A stretch of DNA of 64,000 bases from Arachis hypogaea (taxonomy: Eukaryota > Streptophyta > Magnoliopsida > Fabales > Fabaceae): NCBI RefSeq assembly GCF_003086295.3, contig NC_092038.1:132545132-132609131 (forward strand). Reading direction: 5' to 3'. Under the pieces are notes generated by a model. That model was given only the letters and a program-made list of their open reading frames with translations, did not search any database and was not told where the DNA came from. A program made the position numbers and the translations under genes. This document shows, one piece after another, positions 48,349-59,381 of the stretch. Each line of letters starts with the position of its first letter. Within the stretch, counting starts at the first letter, position 1.

Positions 48349-49637
48349 ATGTCTGACGAAGTTTCAAATGGCAATGCAAAAACAAGTAATAATGCCCCCA
48401 ATAACTGCTACACAATTGTCTGCAAATTTGATTCCACATGCAGAGTACACTTATGGGGAGAATATTGCACTTATTGATGCAAGTGTTAGTGGTAGTAGAC
48501 GAAATTCACGCCCTAGAATCACCCCAGTGCAGAATCAACCGCAAGTAACCGCAGGTTGGCTTCCATTTGGCCTTCCTCCTCGCTATACGCCTCCTATAGG
48601 TAGTTACACATTTCCAGTCAAATTTGAAAATGTGCCAGGATCGATGGTTGAGTTTCGACAATATATTGACGAAAGCCATCATGATTTAGTCAACCTGTTG
48701 ACTCACCAGATGACTACTATTCTGAATTCTATCCTGGCTGACAATGAGTCAAAATATGATCGACTGGTTAAACAAGTCAAGAGAATTGTTCGAATTGTCG
48801 ATTATGATGACGGGCAGCCTATTCCCCAAGATTTGGTAGTAGAGCAGGAGAACGTATGATATAATGAGGATTGAGGAGAATGTATTTAACAATCCTGAAA
48901 GGGAAGTAAATATCCCTTATCTCGTTCGACGATATCAAAATGCTGATGAAGTTTTTAATAGACTTCACACACAGTATGGATATCATTACCAGGTAATAAG
49001 GATTGTCGAGGATGTCCTCAATGGAATGGGTATCAACGTGGGTCTCATGCATCGACCATATTTTGTTTCTGCTTTTTCTTCTGCAGTGTAAATGACAGAA
49101 GTGCCAATGGGTGTAAAAAATTTCAAAATAATTACAAATTTTGCAGGAGAGGTTGGAGAGTCAACTGTCGAGCATATAGCTCACTATATGGCCGAATTAG
49201 AAAATTTGGCAGATAATGAAAACTTGAGAATGAAGTTTTTTCCTGCTTCATTAACAAAAAATGATTTGACTTGATTTTCAAATCTGATATCCAGTTCGAT
49301 TTTAACGTGTGCACAATTGGAAAATGCTTTTCATGCTCAATTTTATAGAGCAGAATTGAATGTCTTATTGACAAATTTGTTTGCAATAGAACGAGATGAT
49401 GGAGAATCGATAGATGACTATATAATTCGATTAAAAAATGCTCGCAGTCGATGTTATGTGTCAGTCCCTGAAAACGAGATCGTTAAAAAGTATATGTATC
49501 GAAAATTACTGAATATGCATATTCCTATTTTAGCCTATTTGGCAGAGAGAGTTCGGCAAGTTGAAAAAATAAAAGAAGAAAAGAAGAAAGAAAGAGAAAT
49601 GGTTGAATATGAGTTTGTCGAAAACAATATTCAATGA
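48349..49637 (+). pseudogene. Broken gypsy-type gag of family B element
   Basis: Starts at ATG 48349 (MSDEVSNGNAKTSNN) directly after the solo LTR and changes frame near 48400, continuing as ALIDASVSGSRRNSRPR, VKFENVPGSMVEFRQYIDES and VLEEN-type sequence to a stop at 48859. It shifts again to the frame beginning at 48864, with in-frame stops at 49089-49091 and 49272-49274; the second is TGA where the retrotransposon gag motif has a Trp, just before FSNL. The conserved QLENAFHAQFYRAE and GESIDDYIIRLKNAR segments follow. A zinc-knuckle and polymerase region are not present. The gag domain identifies it as Ty3/gypsy; the copy is dead. Confidence 0.85.
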
Positions 49638-50160
49638 TGATAAGTATTTTTGACAAGATATTGTTGAATTCTTCGACAAGTCAATGTTTGACAAATTCGA
49701 ATTTTATCAAGTTACAGGTGCATATTGGAACACTTTGGAAGGAATTGCGTACTCTATTAACGTATGTACAAGTTTGTCTATAAAAAGAAGTTTTTGAGAA
49801 GTGGTTATTGGCAGTTGTTAGATATAACTGTGGAAAAAAATCTTTATTCAACTTTGAAACTCTATAAAGTCGATCAAATTTCAGATAAGAAAAAGCTTCT
49901 CTGTTCACTTTGGAAATTGTGAAGTTGAAAATTTGGAAAAAAAATTCTTGATTATGATATTTTATAATCATCAAATATGACAACTCTCTGACCACAATGA
50001 TCCGAGAAGGAAAAGGAAAATTACCATGATTTAGATAATATGTTGTCATACAAAAATTCGATGAGGTATCGAAAATGAATATGGCTGAAAATATTCAACA
50101 AAATGTCGAATATCTAATAGTTCGACAAACAGCCACTTTGCCTCAAGAGGTCGAAAGCGA

Positions 50161-50194
50161 ATACTTGGGGGCATTTCTTATATCAAAGATAATT
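50161..50194 (+). repeat. Internal duplicate of the PPT/LTR-start junction, family B
   Basis: ATACTTGGGGGCATTTCTTA and the following TATCAAAGATAA closely match the true junction at 50550-50582 (ATACTTAGGGGGCATTTGTTA, then TATCGAAAATAA). A second LTR-start-like stretch (TTGTTGAATTCTTCGACAAG) occurs at 49661-49710, matching 50601-50635. Confidence 0.75.
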
Positions 50195-50565
50195 TTTTTT
50201 TGATAAATTGAAAAACATGTTATTATCTTTGGCTCTTCAAGAATGACATGATACTTCACTAATATTTTGTCATGCACTGCGTGAAAATATTTGTGAAAAT
50301 TTGTATAATATATGAAACTGGTCAAATAATTACTGGGGCCAGTTTTAAATTAATCAAGCCATTAAAAATCAGTTTCGACAAAGAAGAGCTATTGGGATTG
50401 GATGGATCAAGAATTGGCAAGAGTTTGGTGATGGAGAAAATGAGAGAATATCAACAGCAACGGGCTCGATATAATACCATCTTTTTGAGATCGAAAATAT
50501 TGAATAATAGTAAGTATTTATATTTTATTTCTTCTAGTTGAAAAAATAAATACTTAGGGGGCATT

Positions 50566-51581
50566 TGTTATATCGAAAATAATATTTTCGATAAAGAGGT
50601 TATTGAATTCTTTGACAAGCCAATGTTCGACAAGTTAGATCTCGATCATTGCCAAATGCCAAAATATTAGAATCGATAAACCTCCAAATATATGTTCGAA
50701 TTAATTTTGGATTGGAGTCAATGAGGTACTCCGTTAGGTACTCCCTATTAATCGATTGACGCAAATGTGAAAATCGAAGAGGCAGGCTCGACAGAGGTCA
50801 GTTGGTCGACAAAAAACCGAATCGAAGGAAAAAGTTTCAATCTCTAAAGCAATTTGTTAGTTGAAAAAAGAAGTGAAGATTAACTATATAGGATTCATCA
50901 AAGATGATCAATCGATGAAGGAGAGGATTAGATCGACTAGGACTCATCAAGAAAGAGTGAAGCAATCGAAGAAGTGAAAAAGTTAATAAGTGAAGATGGT
51001 TAGTGGCCGTTACAGACAGCACTCAAGGAGAGAGGGAACAGTTATTTAAGGATTAACACACGTGGAAGTTATATTTGAATTTGATTGAAGACTTCTATAA
51101 ATACGTGAAAGATCGAAGGAATAAGGATTGGAATCTTTTCAGATAAAACACTCACACTTACTCACATCCTCAGCAACTTTCTGAGTCAAAGAGTCTTTTT
51201 CTTTGAAGAGTTCATTCCATGTCTTTACTTTTCATTTAAATTCCCTGCAACTTTCTTTTCGTGCAACTTATCTTCCTTGCAATGTCCTTTCCTTTCCTTT
51301 AAATTCAGCAACTTTTACCCTTTTCCAGTCTTTATCTTTTAATTTGCAATTCATTTTTCCAAACACCTTTTCTTTCTGTAATTTAATTTTGCTTTTATTC
51401 AAGTCATTTAAGTTTTATTGTTCATTTCGAATTTTTGCAAAATTTGGTTCTTTCTTTTTCGTCATTGTTAAAGACATAGATTTTGATGCAAATAAAACTG
51501 GTACCGACAAAAAAAGAGTATATTTCACTCCCAGAGTATTAGAATCGAATCACGATCGATTTGCTAAAAATTGACAAAATA
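50566..51581 (+). repeat. 3' LTR of family B element
   Basis: 1016 bp, preceded by a purine tract (AGGGGGCATT). It contains segments missing from the 5' LTR, including a local duplication of TTAGGTACTCC and an extra 200-bp stretch at about 50805-51010. Confidence 0.88.
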
Positions 51582-51586
51582 ATATT

Positions 51587-53218
51587 AATGGATCTATTTT
51601 AATTTTTTTATTTAATTGGGTGAAAATTGAATTACAGTAACACCGAATTTAATCAGGGTGAAAATAAATTTAGACAAAATTTTTACCAAAATTACAATAT
51701 TTACATAAAAAAATATTCTAAGTAATAATCGAAAGATGAAATTTTTTATTTAAATTAATAAAATATAATATTTATTAAAATATGTAATATGTAAATAAAT
51801 TACAATTTTAAATATTCATTATATATTCTAGGTATACAGTCTAAAAAACTATTAAATAATTTGCTATAATATAAAGCAGTATTTAATAAAAAGTTAAAAA
51901 TTGACAATTTGTACTTTTATGAATCAAAAGTATTTTTTTATTTGTCACAGGTACCTCCAGAAATTTGTTAAATACCAAAATGCCTAATATTTGAGTGATT
52001 CACTGACCGTAAACATAATATGTAATAGAAATTAGCCATCATTAACCTTCAATCCTAAAAAAAATAAAAAATTGAAATATGTGTTTTTGGTTAATACTCT
52101 CATCTGCAATGATGAGTCCATCAAAGAGATTTTTTTTTTTGCCCATGAAGTGTAAACCAGTTAGGACACTGACTATTTTAACCAAACTTAAAAAATAAGT
52201 AAAAACTAATTTTTTATTTTTGGTATTATAATACAAGTAGTAATTTTAATAATATAAAAATTTAGTATATTTTTTATTTTGTATGAATACTATGAATCTA
52301 AATGTTAAATTTGTAGTATTTTTTGTTAATTTACAAATTTAAGGGTCAAATTTATATTTTAACACTATAAAATTTTTTAAACAAGTAAATCAGACCCTTC
52401 AATTTAAATTTTTTAAATTATTTTTTGTTTTTTATCCAAAATCGATCCTCAATTTTCTATTTCTGTCCGAAACTGACCCTCAATTTTTTACCTCTATCCA
52501 AAATTTGATTCTTAATTTTCTACTTCTATCTAAATCTGAATCTTCAATTTATAGTTTTTAATTAAAAAATATTTCTATATCAATAAAAAATACATCAACT
52601 TTTCATAACTATGCATATCACACTTTTTCAATTTATTACAAAAAAAAATTAGCCGTAAAAACTTTTCAACTATTTCAACTACAGGAGTTACATTGGTATA
52701 ACTATTCATTGGGTTGTAAGACTTGTAACCTCCCACACAGAAAGAAATAACTTCTCACCATGATAAATAAAGATCACATTGCTGATTCTTTAATCCATTA
52801 TTATTTTTTTTATAAATACCTCAATAAGGTATTTCACCTATCCAATTCTCACTTAAATTTATTTAAATTTTTATTAACTTAAATATCGAAATCTATTATA
52901 AATATTTACAATTATTATTTTAAAGTTGATGTGAACTCACTTCAAACGTATTTATAATCACCTCTAACCTCTTTTACCAAATTTATTTACACACAATTAA
53001 TTTCAAATACACATAAGAATGTTTTACCTTCAAATAAGTTTGCACATTATGATTATTTTAAAAGATATTTCATTTCAAGTTTTGTTTTTTTTTATACAAT
53101 TTTTTTCATTTTAAAATTTTTACTTAATTAAACATTATTTAGATATAATCTAAAGAAATTAAAAGTGAATTTGTTATAAAGAATTTCTCGTTATTATTAT
53201 AATTTATTTTAAATTTGA
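51587..53218. other. AT-rich intergenic DNA, no gene seen
   Basis: The only structure is a short tandem repeat at 52434-52560. No gene or bounded element was found. Confidence 0.5.
52434..52560. repeat. Tandem repeat, four copies of a ~32-bp unit
   Basis: Units begin near 52434, 52466, 52497 and 52529, each with TCC(A/G)AAA, then a CTCAATTTTCTA or TTAATTTTCTA block and a TTCTG/CTCTA end. Confidence 0.85.
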
Positions 53219-53227
53219 TAAATTTTG

Positions 53228-56200
53228 GAATTTTTTATTTAAATTAAATAAAGACATAAATTATGAAAATACATAAAATATAAAGTAATTACCTAAATAC
53301 ACGACCTATCACAACTCAAATGTTGAGGGGGTGAAGTGAAAAATAATAAGTGTTAAGTGAGAGATCGAAGACTGAGTATCTGACATATGTATAAATTTGG
53401 AAATAGGTTTCAGTATCCGAGATACGTTTAAAACGTGTAATTTTGGTATAAACATCCAAGATATGCTCAAATGTGTAATGTGACTCTCAACACTCGAGAT
53501 ATGTGTATTATGGTGTTGGTGTCTCTACACCGTAAATATCTTGGAGAAAAACTCTCTATATATCCTCCCATCCTCAACCATTTTCTCACAATTCACAATT
53601 CAATATTTTCTTTCTCCTCTTTTTGTTTTATTCTCATGGAAAATAATAAGTTATTTTTTGTTGTGATTTATCCTAATGGAAAAAAAACTCTCTATATATA
53701 TCCTCTTGCCATGCATACTCAGTCTCCTTGTCTGACAGCTGATCGCATACCCTTTGAGCCGGTCTCCAAACATCATCTCGGGCATGCCTCCTAACCCATC
53801 GTCTCCAATCTGGGGCATCAGGTGAAAGCTGTAAGTTATCTCTTTGGTTCAAGGCTACAGGGAGGATATCAGCAGGCGGCATTGCTGCTCTTGGATCAGC
53901 AAGAATGTCCTCCCCATATTGAAATCTAACTCTATATACTTGCTGCCACCATGTGAGATACTTCTATGTCGAACGAGGATCAAGGTGGCCATCGATGGTC
54001 ACCAAGTAGTGTAGCAGGTAACGTCCCGTAAACAAGTCGTACCACTGGCGGTGCACATCGGGCTATCAGGCATCATTTCCCCTTGTCGTCTTGAAAAGAT
54101 ACTTGTCGACGTTCACCGGATCTGCTGACCTGTGCTGTTGCCCTCTGAACTGCTTCTTCATCCTGTCAACATGATGAAACTCTACAACGTGAAAGTAGAC
54201 GAGAGAGACAACAACCATCAATTTATAAATCTCTCTATCACTAGTAAGCCAGTTAGGCTTAATCTAAGCTAACTGGAGATTCTCGTATGCTGTCCGTCGA
54301 AACTAGCCACATCGCATTAAAGTACAATAATTAGGAACGACATACCAATGCATGAAATAATGTATAAAACAAAACATGTCTTACTTCATCAAAGGTGAGG
54401 CTATCGATGTGACGATGTAAAGTCTGGATCCTACCATCATGGCGATTCTGACTTTATTGTCCTAGTTTTTCCAACTTACACACATAAAAAATTATTGACA
54501 GAAATTAATTAATCACAATAATTAAGTCGTATCCACTGTGTATTAGTTGTTAAATTAAAAAATAATTACAATAAGTACATACTTAACTGCAAGTGGGAAC
54601 TTAATGACGTTATATCCGCCGGACAAAATAACGGGAACATATAGTAAATTTAAGAAACAACAAGCAACATGCAACCCGTAATGTCGGTCATATCACGCCC
54701 AGCTGCGGTGCAGAGTAGTACATATATGCCAGCAGTGCAGACCCCCAAGACAATTGGCTGCAACGATGAAAATCCACCAGCAATGACAGCCATCTCAAAG
54801 GAACAAGTGTAGCAGACTTGTCTGTGAAAAGAAACCCCCGATAAGCATCATCAAGTAGCACCTGACGTACTTACGGAGTGTATCTGGATATGCCCCAACT
54901 GAAATGTATGAAACCTTGTTTCTCAGCCAGGTCATTCTGAGATTGAAAACCTACTTCCCTCCCTCTGGCTATGGTGGCAGCTTGGCGCCAAGTAAATCTT
55001 CAATCCACTCTCATGTGGGGTATCCATGGTATTGTTAGAAGTCTCTGGTACAACTCCCAATTAGCTCGCTCTCAGTGTGCAAATCAAGGTTGTAGACAAC
55101 AACTTGAAGCGTAATGATAACCTTACCCCATAGAAGGTGGAAACTATGGGTCATAGGCCTCTACTGCTCGACAAATACAGAGATTGAGGAATTGTCAAAT
55201 ATGAAATTCCTCTACTCTACTGCATGCCCAAATTCCGCCTCCCTGATATAAGGCAATAGGTTGTCTGGCAAGGGGAGATCCAAAGTCACGCGGCATGACA
55301 ATAGTAACCGAGGTCTCTGAAATAGTTGCAACATTTACTTTTACATATTAATCTTATTTGAACTATTAATTATGTTTAATAATTATTAAATATTATAAAC
55401 CGAGTAGATAAATATCATTAATAAAATATTATACTCTATACAAATATAATTTTCACTGCTAATATTTACAGTACTAATCAATGAAAGGACAATTAAGCAA
55501 GATTTAAAAAATAAATTATTTATGTTGCACTATTCTAACCTGACTATAATATTTTAGATGACTTTAATTCAACAATAAGTTTAGTAAAAAATATGATGGA
55601 ACAAATGTTTTAATATATAATTTATGTTTAACTATTTGATTTATTTAACTTAAGTTACAGTTAGTTACAATTAATTATAAAAATATTAAAACATATTATA
55701 TCTAACTAAGTTAATATACATCAACTTCTAACTTACCCTACTAAAAATACCTGGTGCATTAACTAAGTTACTAAAGTCTAAACATCTAAACTAATTATTT
55801 ATTTAGAGAAAAAAAAACTAACCATAAAATCCAATGCTCGAATTATGTGCAAAATCGCATTTAGTTTGTTGATGTCTCCATCGCGAATATATTGTCGGAG
55901 GACCATATGTACTTAAGGAACTCGAAGTTAAGATGTTATAAAATCACATAATTCTTAAAAACTATTCAAATGAACGAAAATCTCTACTGTTGTGGCCTTA
56001 TATATACCCTGAGCATATCTCGGATGCTAAGACTAGAATTACGCGTTTTACACTTATCTCGAATATTGAGATCCTGTTCCAAATTTATGCGTATCTCAAA
56101 TGCTCAGTCACCATTCTCCCACTTAATACGTATCTCGGATGCATCCTAGATACGTCACGGCGTCATATCGTCATAGCACGAAGTTTCAGTCGCTAAGATG

Positions 56201-56324
56201 TGTTTATTTTTCACTTCACCTCTCAGTATTCGAGATGTGATACATTGTACATTTAGCTCATTATTTCATATTCTATGTATTTTTACGTTTTTTATGTATT
56301 TATTAAATTTAAATTAAAAAATCC
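53228..56324 (-). mobile_element. PMD-carrying Mutator-like element, TSD TAAATTTTG
   Basis: A perfect 9-bp duplication TAAATTTTG (53219-53227 and 56325-56333) flanks terminal inverted repeats of roughly 240 bp (53228-53469) and 315 bp (56010-56324). Matching blocks in both arms include GGTGAAGTGAAAAATAA, AAATTTGGAA, TATCCGAGATACG and GAGATATGCTCA-type sequence. The interior carries a plant-mobile-domain pseudogene in antisense and no MULE transposase, so it would need an enzyme from elsewhere. The right end lies 200 bp before the PHS1 start codon. Confidence 0.9.
53673..55330 (-). pseudogene. Plant mobile domain (MAIN-like / PP7-long-form-like) pseudogene
   Basis: Read on the minus strand from about 55330, the translation shows LPLPDNLLPYIREAEFGHAVE, then RNFIFDNSSISVFVE, RPMTHSFHLLWGKVIITLQ, ESELIGSC, later the KYVRCYLMMLIGGFLF helix and LVPLRWLSLLVDF, and finally near 53880 PPADILPVALNQRDNLQLSP and DWRRWVRRHARDDV. 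These are the successive blocks of the plant mobile domain found in MAIN/MAIL proteins and in many transposons. Stops fall at positions where the family has Trp or Leu and several frame changes occur, so it is broken. The orientation is opposite to PHS1. Confidence 0.82.
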
Positions 56325-56475
56325 TAAATTTTGTTGGTAATAATTAGCCTAGGACGGTCCAATGCTATTTATTAGAGTATTTTTCCCCAGAATAAGAAGA
56401 GCAGCTGCACCTCAACTTAAAAAAAAAAAAAGGACGAAGAAGAAGAAACCGAATGACTAAATTTGAAATCCACGG

Positions 56476-56483
56476 TATAAAAG
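56476..56483 (+). promoter_or_regulatory. Probable TATA box of PHS1
   Basis: TATAAAAG lies 48 bp before the start codon and about 150 bp from the end of the MULE, implying a very short leader. Confidence 0.6.
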
Positions 56484-56523
56484 AGAGCACTGAAGAGCGA
56501 GTTTGGTACTCGAAAGCGGGAAA

Positions 56524-59381
56524 ATGGCGGGATCTCTGGCGGTGATACCAAGCAACGACGTTGATAACTCAGCAACCACCATCAGAGACCAGTGGGAGAT
56601 CTGCTTCGCGCGCTTTGTTCCCTATCCAACCTCATCCCCATCCTCCTCCGCCGGCCTTCTCCCTCTGCCTCCTCGCCTCCGAAACCGTTCTCCCCGCGGC
56701 AACTGGATTTCCTCCCCTTCCGTCGCATTCCTCCGCCTCCTCCCCGACCTCTCCCACCGCGACGTCATCCTTACCGTCTCATTCAATGCCAACCTCCTCG
56801 TCAGTCCTTTCTTTCACTTTTACTGCATTCTGCACCTTTCGATTACTCGTTAGCTTACTTAATTTGTTACTTCCGGCGATTTATCTTTTCTCGCTTCAGT
56901 TTTTCCCTTTTAATTCGGAGTTCTTTTCAGATCGTATTTCTTTTATTCGCATCTTTTTTATCTGACGAGAATTGCTTGTGATTACGCTTCAATCGAAAGC
57001 CATTTTAGTGGATGAGAATGGAGTTTTGGAATTTTTAGATTCTGATCAGTGTTGTGTGTTTTTTGTGGCAGGAAGAGCACTACGTTTCGAAACTGCATTT
57101 CTCGTGGCCTCAGGTGTCATGCGTCTCTGGATTTCCAGCTAGGGGAATCAGAACTGTGCTTGTGAGCTTCAGAGATTCCGTAGGCGAGGTAAGATTTTTG
57201 TTCTCGATGCTGTGTATTTTGGTATTGTGATACTATAACTTTATATTGTGATAGACTGATAGGATTACTTTTTTCTCGCTGGTCACTCTCCGATCTACAT
57301 AATATTATTGTTCTGTTGTAATCTGTAACATCATACACAGTTGATTCTGGGGGTTTGCAGGGCGTGACAGTATTGTTAGTTTATTTTACCAACTGAATCT
57401 CACAGCACACATAGCTATTATTTTCGGCCATGCTTGTTTTTCTCAATTTTCGGTCATCAGAGAGTTATACGAGTTGTTACGAGCTTTACACTTGCTTTTT
57501 ATTTTATTTGTCAGATTCAAAAGTTTGCTTTGCGGTTTCCATCACTATATGAAGCACAGTCATTTGTAAATATTTTGAAGGTGACTTCTACCGTTGCTTA
57601 TCGTAATATAATAATCTCCATTCACCCACATGGAACCAGGGGCTGGACTCTAGAAACCATAGTACTGATTGTCAACTCTTGATTATGTTCCCTTCCAGGG
57701 GCTCCTGAAAGATGAGAAGGATCCAGAACCTTTAAATACTGACTTTGGATCTGAAATTTCATCACAGTCAGAGTTCGTGTCCTCAAACAAGCACTGCCAC
57801 AGGTATAAAGGAGTTTTGTGTAATTGGGCTATATTGGGAGGAATGTGAGGACGTGACAATTATCATTGTGTTTAATAGTTAGTACATAACCTTTCACTCC
57901 ACTGTTCATATTTTCATGGACATCCTTTGTTCTTTCGTCATTTCCCTTCAATTGTGGCCATAGGAATAATATATTTTTCTCATGAGCTATTTGAAGTATG
58001 AGTTGACTAAAGGTTTAATTATTTTATTAGTCCCTATAGTTTTACCAAATATTTAATTAGGTCCTTATATTTTTTTTCCTTTCAATTGAGTTCCTCCTTT
58101 TAATTTTGTAATTACATTCTTTTCATGTTAAAAATGTTAAAATTAACATAATATTTTTACCAAAATACATGTAGTCAAAGATTTAATTAAATTTTTAATT
58201 ATAAATATCTTTAATTTGCGAAAAAATATTCAATTAATTCTAAAAATTTTTTACACTAGAAAGGACTTAATTACAAAATTAAAGTAGTATAGAGACCCAA
58301 TTGAAAGGAAAAAAATATAAGAATCTAATTAAAAATTTGATAAAACTACAGGGACCAACAGCATAATTAAACCTTGACTAAATTGTGATGGAGGGTGGAG
58401 ACTATATATAATATATTGAGCCTTCCTGTGACTGTAGACCCAGCGAGGAGGCCAGCTTTATGACTCCCGTTGACACTTACAAACCACAAATGCCACGAAG
58501 TATTAAAACCGAAGAAAAGCAGCCTTCAGGCACCCAAGAAATGGAAGTACCACCTGGTTTCAGCATTGCAGGAATCCTCCCAGCTTTGCCACCCAGTTTT
58601 ACCACACTTCTGATGGATTGCTCTGAGATCAACCATAGTGGGTGAACTTTTTTGTTTTAACATAATACATGTTCTAGTTTCATACCATAAACTTTTTCAT
58701 TTGAACAAAATCATGTCTTGCAGCTCAACCAATTGCTTCCCAGGAAATTGAACTGAAGTCCCAAATTGTGGTACATATCTTGAATTTCAGCTAAGAAAGT
58801 TGGATTATGCTTTTGATCACCTTATTCATGGTGCTTCTATTAATAATATGCTGTATAAGGACAATAATTTGGAAACACATTTTCTCTGCTGATCATGTTT
58901 CATGTTATTTATTTTCCTTTGATGTAGAGGTACATGGAAGATTCTTCCTTCCAAGGTAACAATCTGTCCTTCTCACTTATATCTGTTAGGATTACTTAAT
59001 GGTTATTTCTGTTTCATTCGTTCATTATGATGTGTCATTTCTGTTTATTTAATTCGTCTTGTCATTTTTATCTTCACTCCTATTTTAAAACATGAGTGGA
59101 AAACCCTGAACGCTTCTTATTATTCTTTGGGCTGAATTGGATATTTCTGCACCGTTTCTGTGCACCTCAACATCAGGGGGAATTCGTGTAATGCTGTTTA
59201 TGCTAACATATTAGTGGTCTGAACATGAACTGACTTGTGCGGAATGCATTCTTTTGTTAATATTGCAAGATCTGCTAACATTTTCCCACAATACTTATGT
59301 TACATGTTCATGTTACTAGATATGTTGGTTAAAGTGGAGAAAGTTATCGACGAATTGGGGGGTGATCTGTCGTTGCCGTAG
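56524..59381 (+). CDS. PHS1: POOR HOMOLOGOUS SYNAPSIS 1 (PHS1), meiotic pairing factor
   Basis: Eight exons: 56524-56799, 57072-57188, 57515-57580, 57699-57802, 58438-58637, 58724-58770, 58928-58955 and 59320-59381. They total 900 nt, 299 codons plus stop. Known role: PHS1 is needed for pairing of homologous chromosomes in meiosis in maize and Arabidopsis and acts through entry of the repair protein RAD50 into the nucleus. Diagnostic segments are DQWEICFARFVPYP, the junction-spanning EEHYVSKLHFSWPQVSCVSG, RTVLVSFRDSVGEIQKFALRFP (exons 2-3), the conserved PPGFSIAGILPALPPSFTTLL in exon 5 and a C-terminal EIELKSQI, RYMEDSSFQ and VEKVIDELGGDLSLP end. The ATG at 56524 follows a TATA box by 48 bp. 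Exon 5 must use a GTGGGT donor to stay in frame. Intron 4 holds a MITE. Appears intact. Confidence 0.9.
58012..58373. mobile_element. MULE-type MITE in PHS1 intron 4, TSD TTGACTAAA
   Basis: A perfect 9-bp duplication TTGACTAAA at 58003-58011 and 58374-58382 flanks inverted ends: GGTTTAATTATTTTATTAGTCCC on the left, mirrored GGTTTAATTATGCTGTTGGTCCC on the right, for about 100 bp per arm. No coding frame. Confidence 0.92.

Larger units (their letters stand above)
46939..51581 (+). mobile_element. LTR retrotransposon (family B), gypsy-like, TSD ATATT
   Basis: The 5-bp duplication ATATT (46934-46938 and 51582-51586) flanks two related LTRs of unequal length, 750 and 1016 bp, both starting TGTTATAT. 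The left LTR ends ACAAAACA and the right ACAAAATA. A PBS-like AATTAGCACCTCCGGTGGGAC follows the left LTR at 47689. The interior has a broken gag, no recognisable pol, and a nested solo LTR of family A at 47815-48342. It sits between the phosphoribosyltransferase-like gene and the PMD-carrying MULE. Confidence 0.9.

Noticed and set aside
56561..56981. Two further open frames of 129-134 codons over PHS1 exon 1
   Set aside because: Pro/Ser/Leu-rich shadows of the GC-richer exon 1; only the frame starting at 56524 matches PHS1 and joins its later exons.
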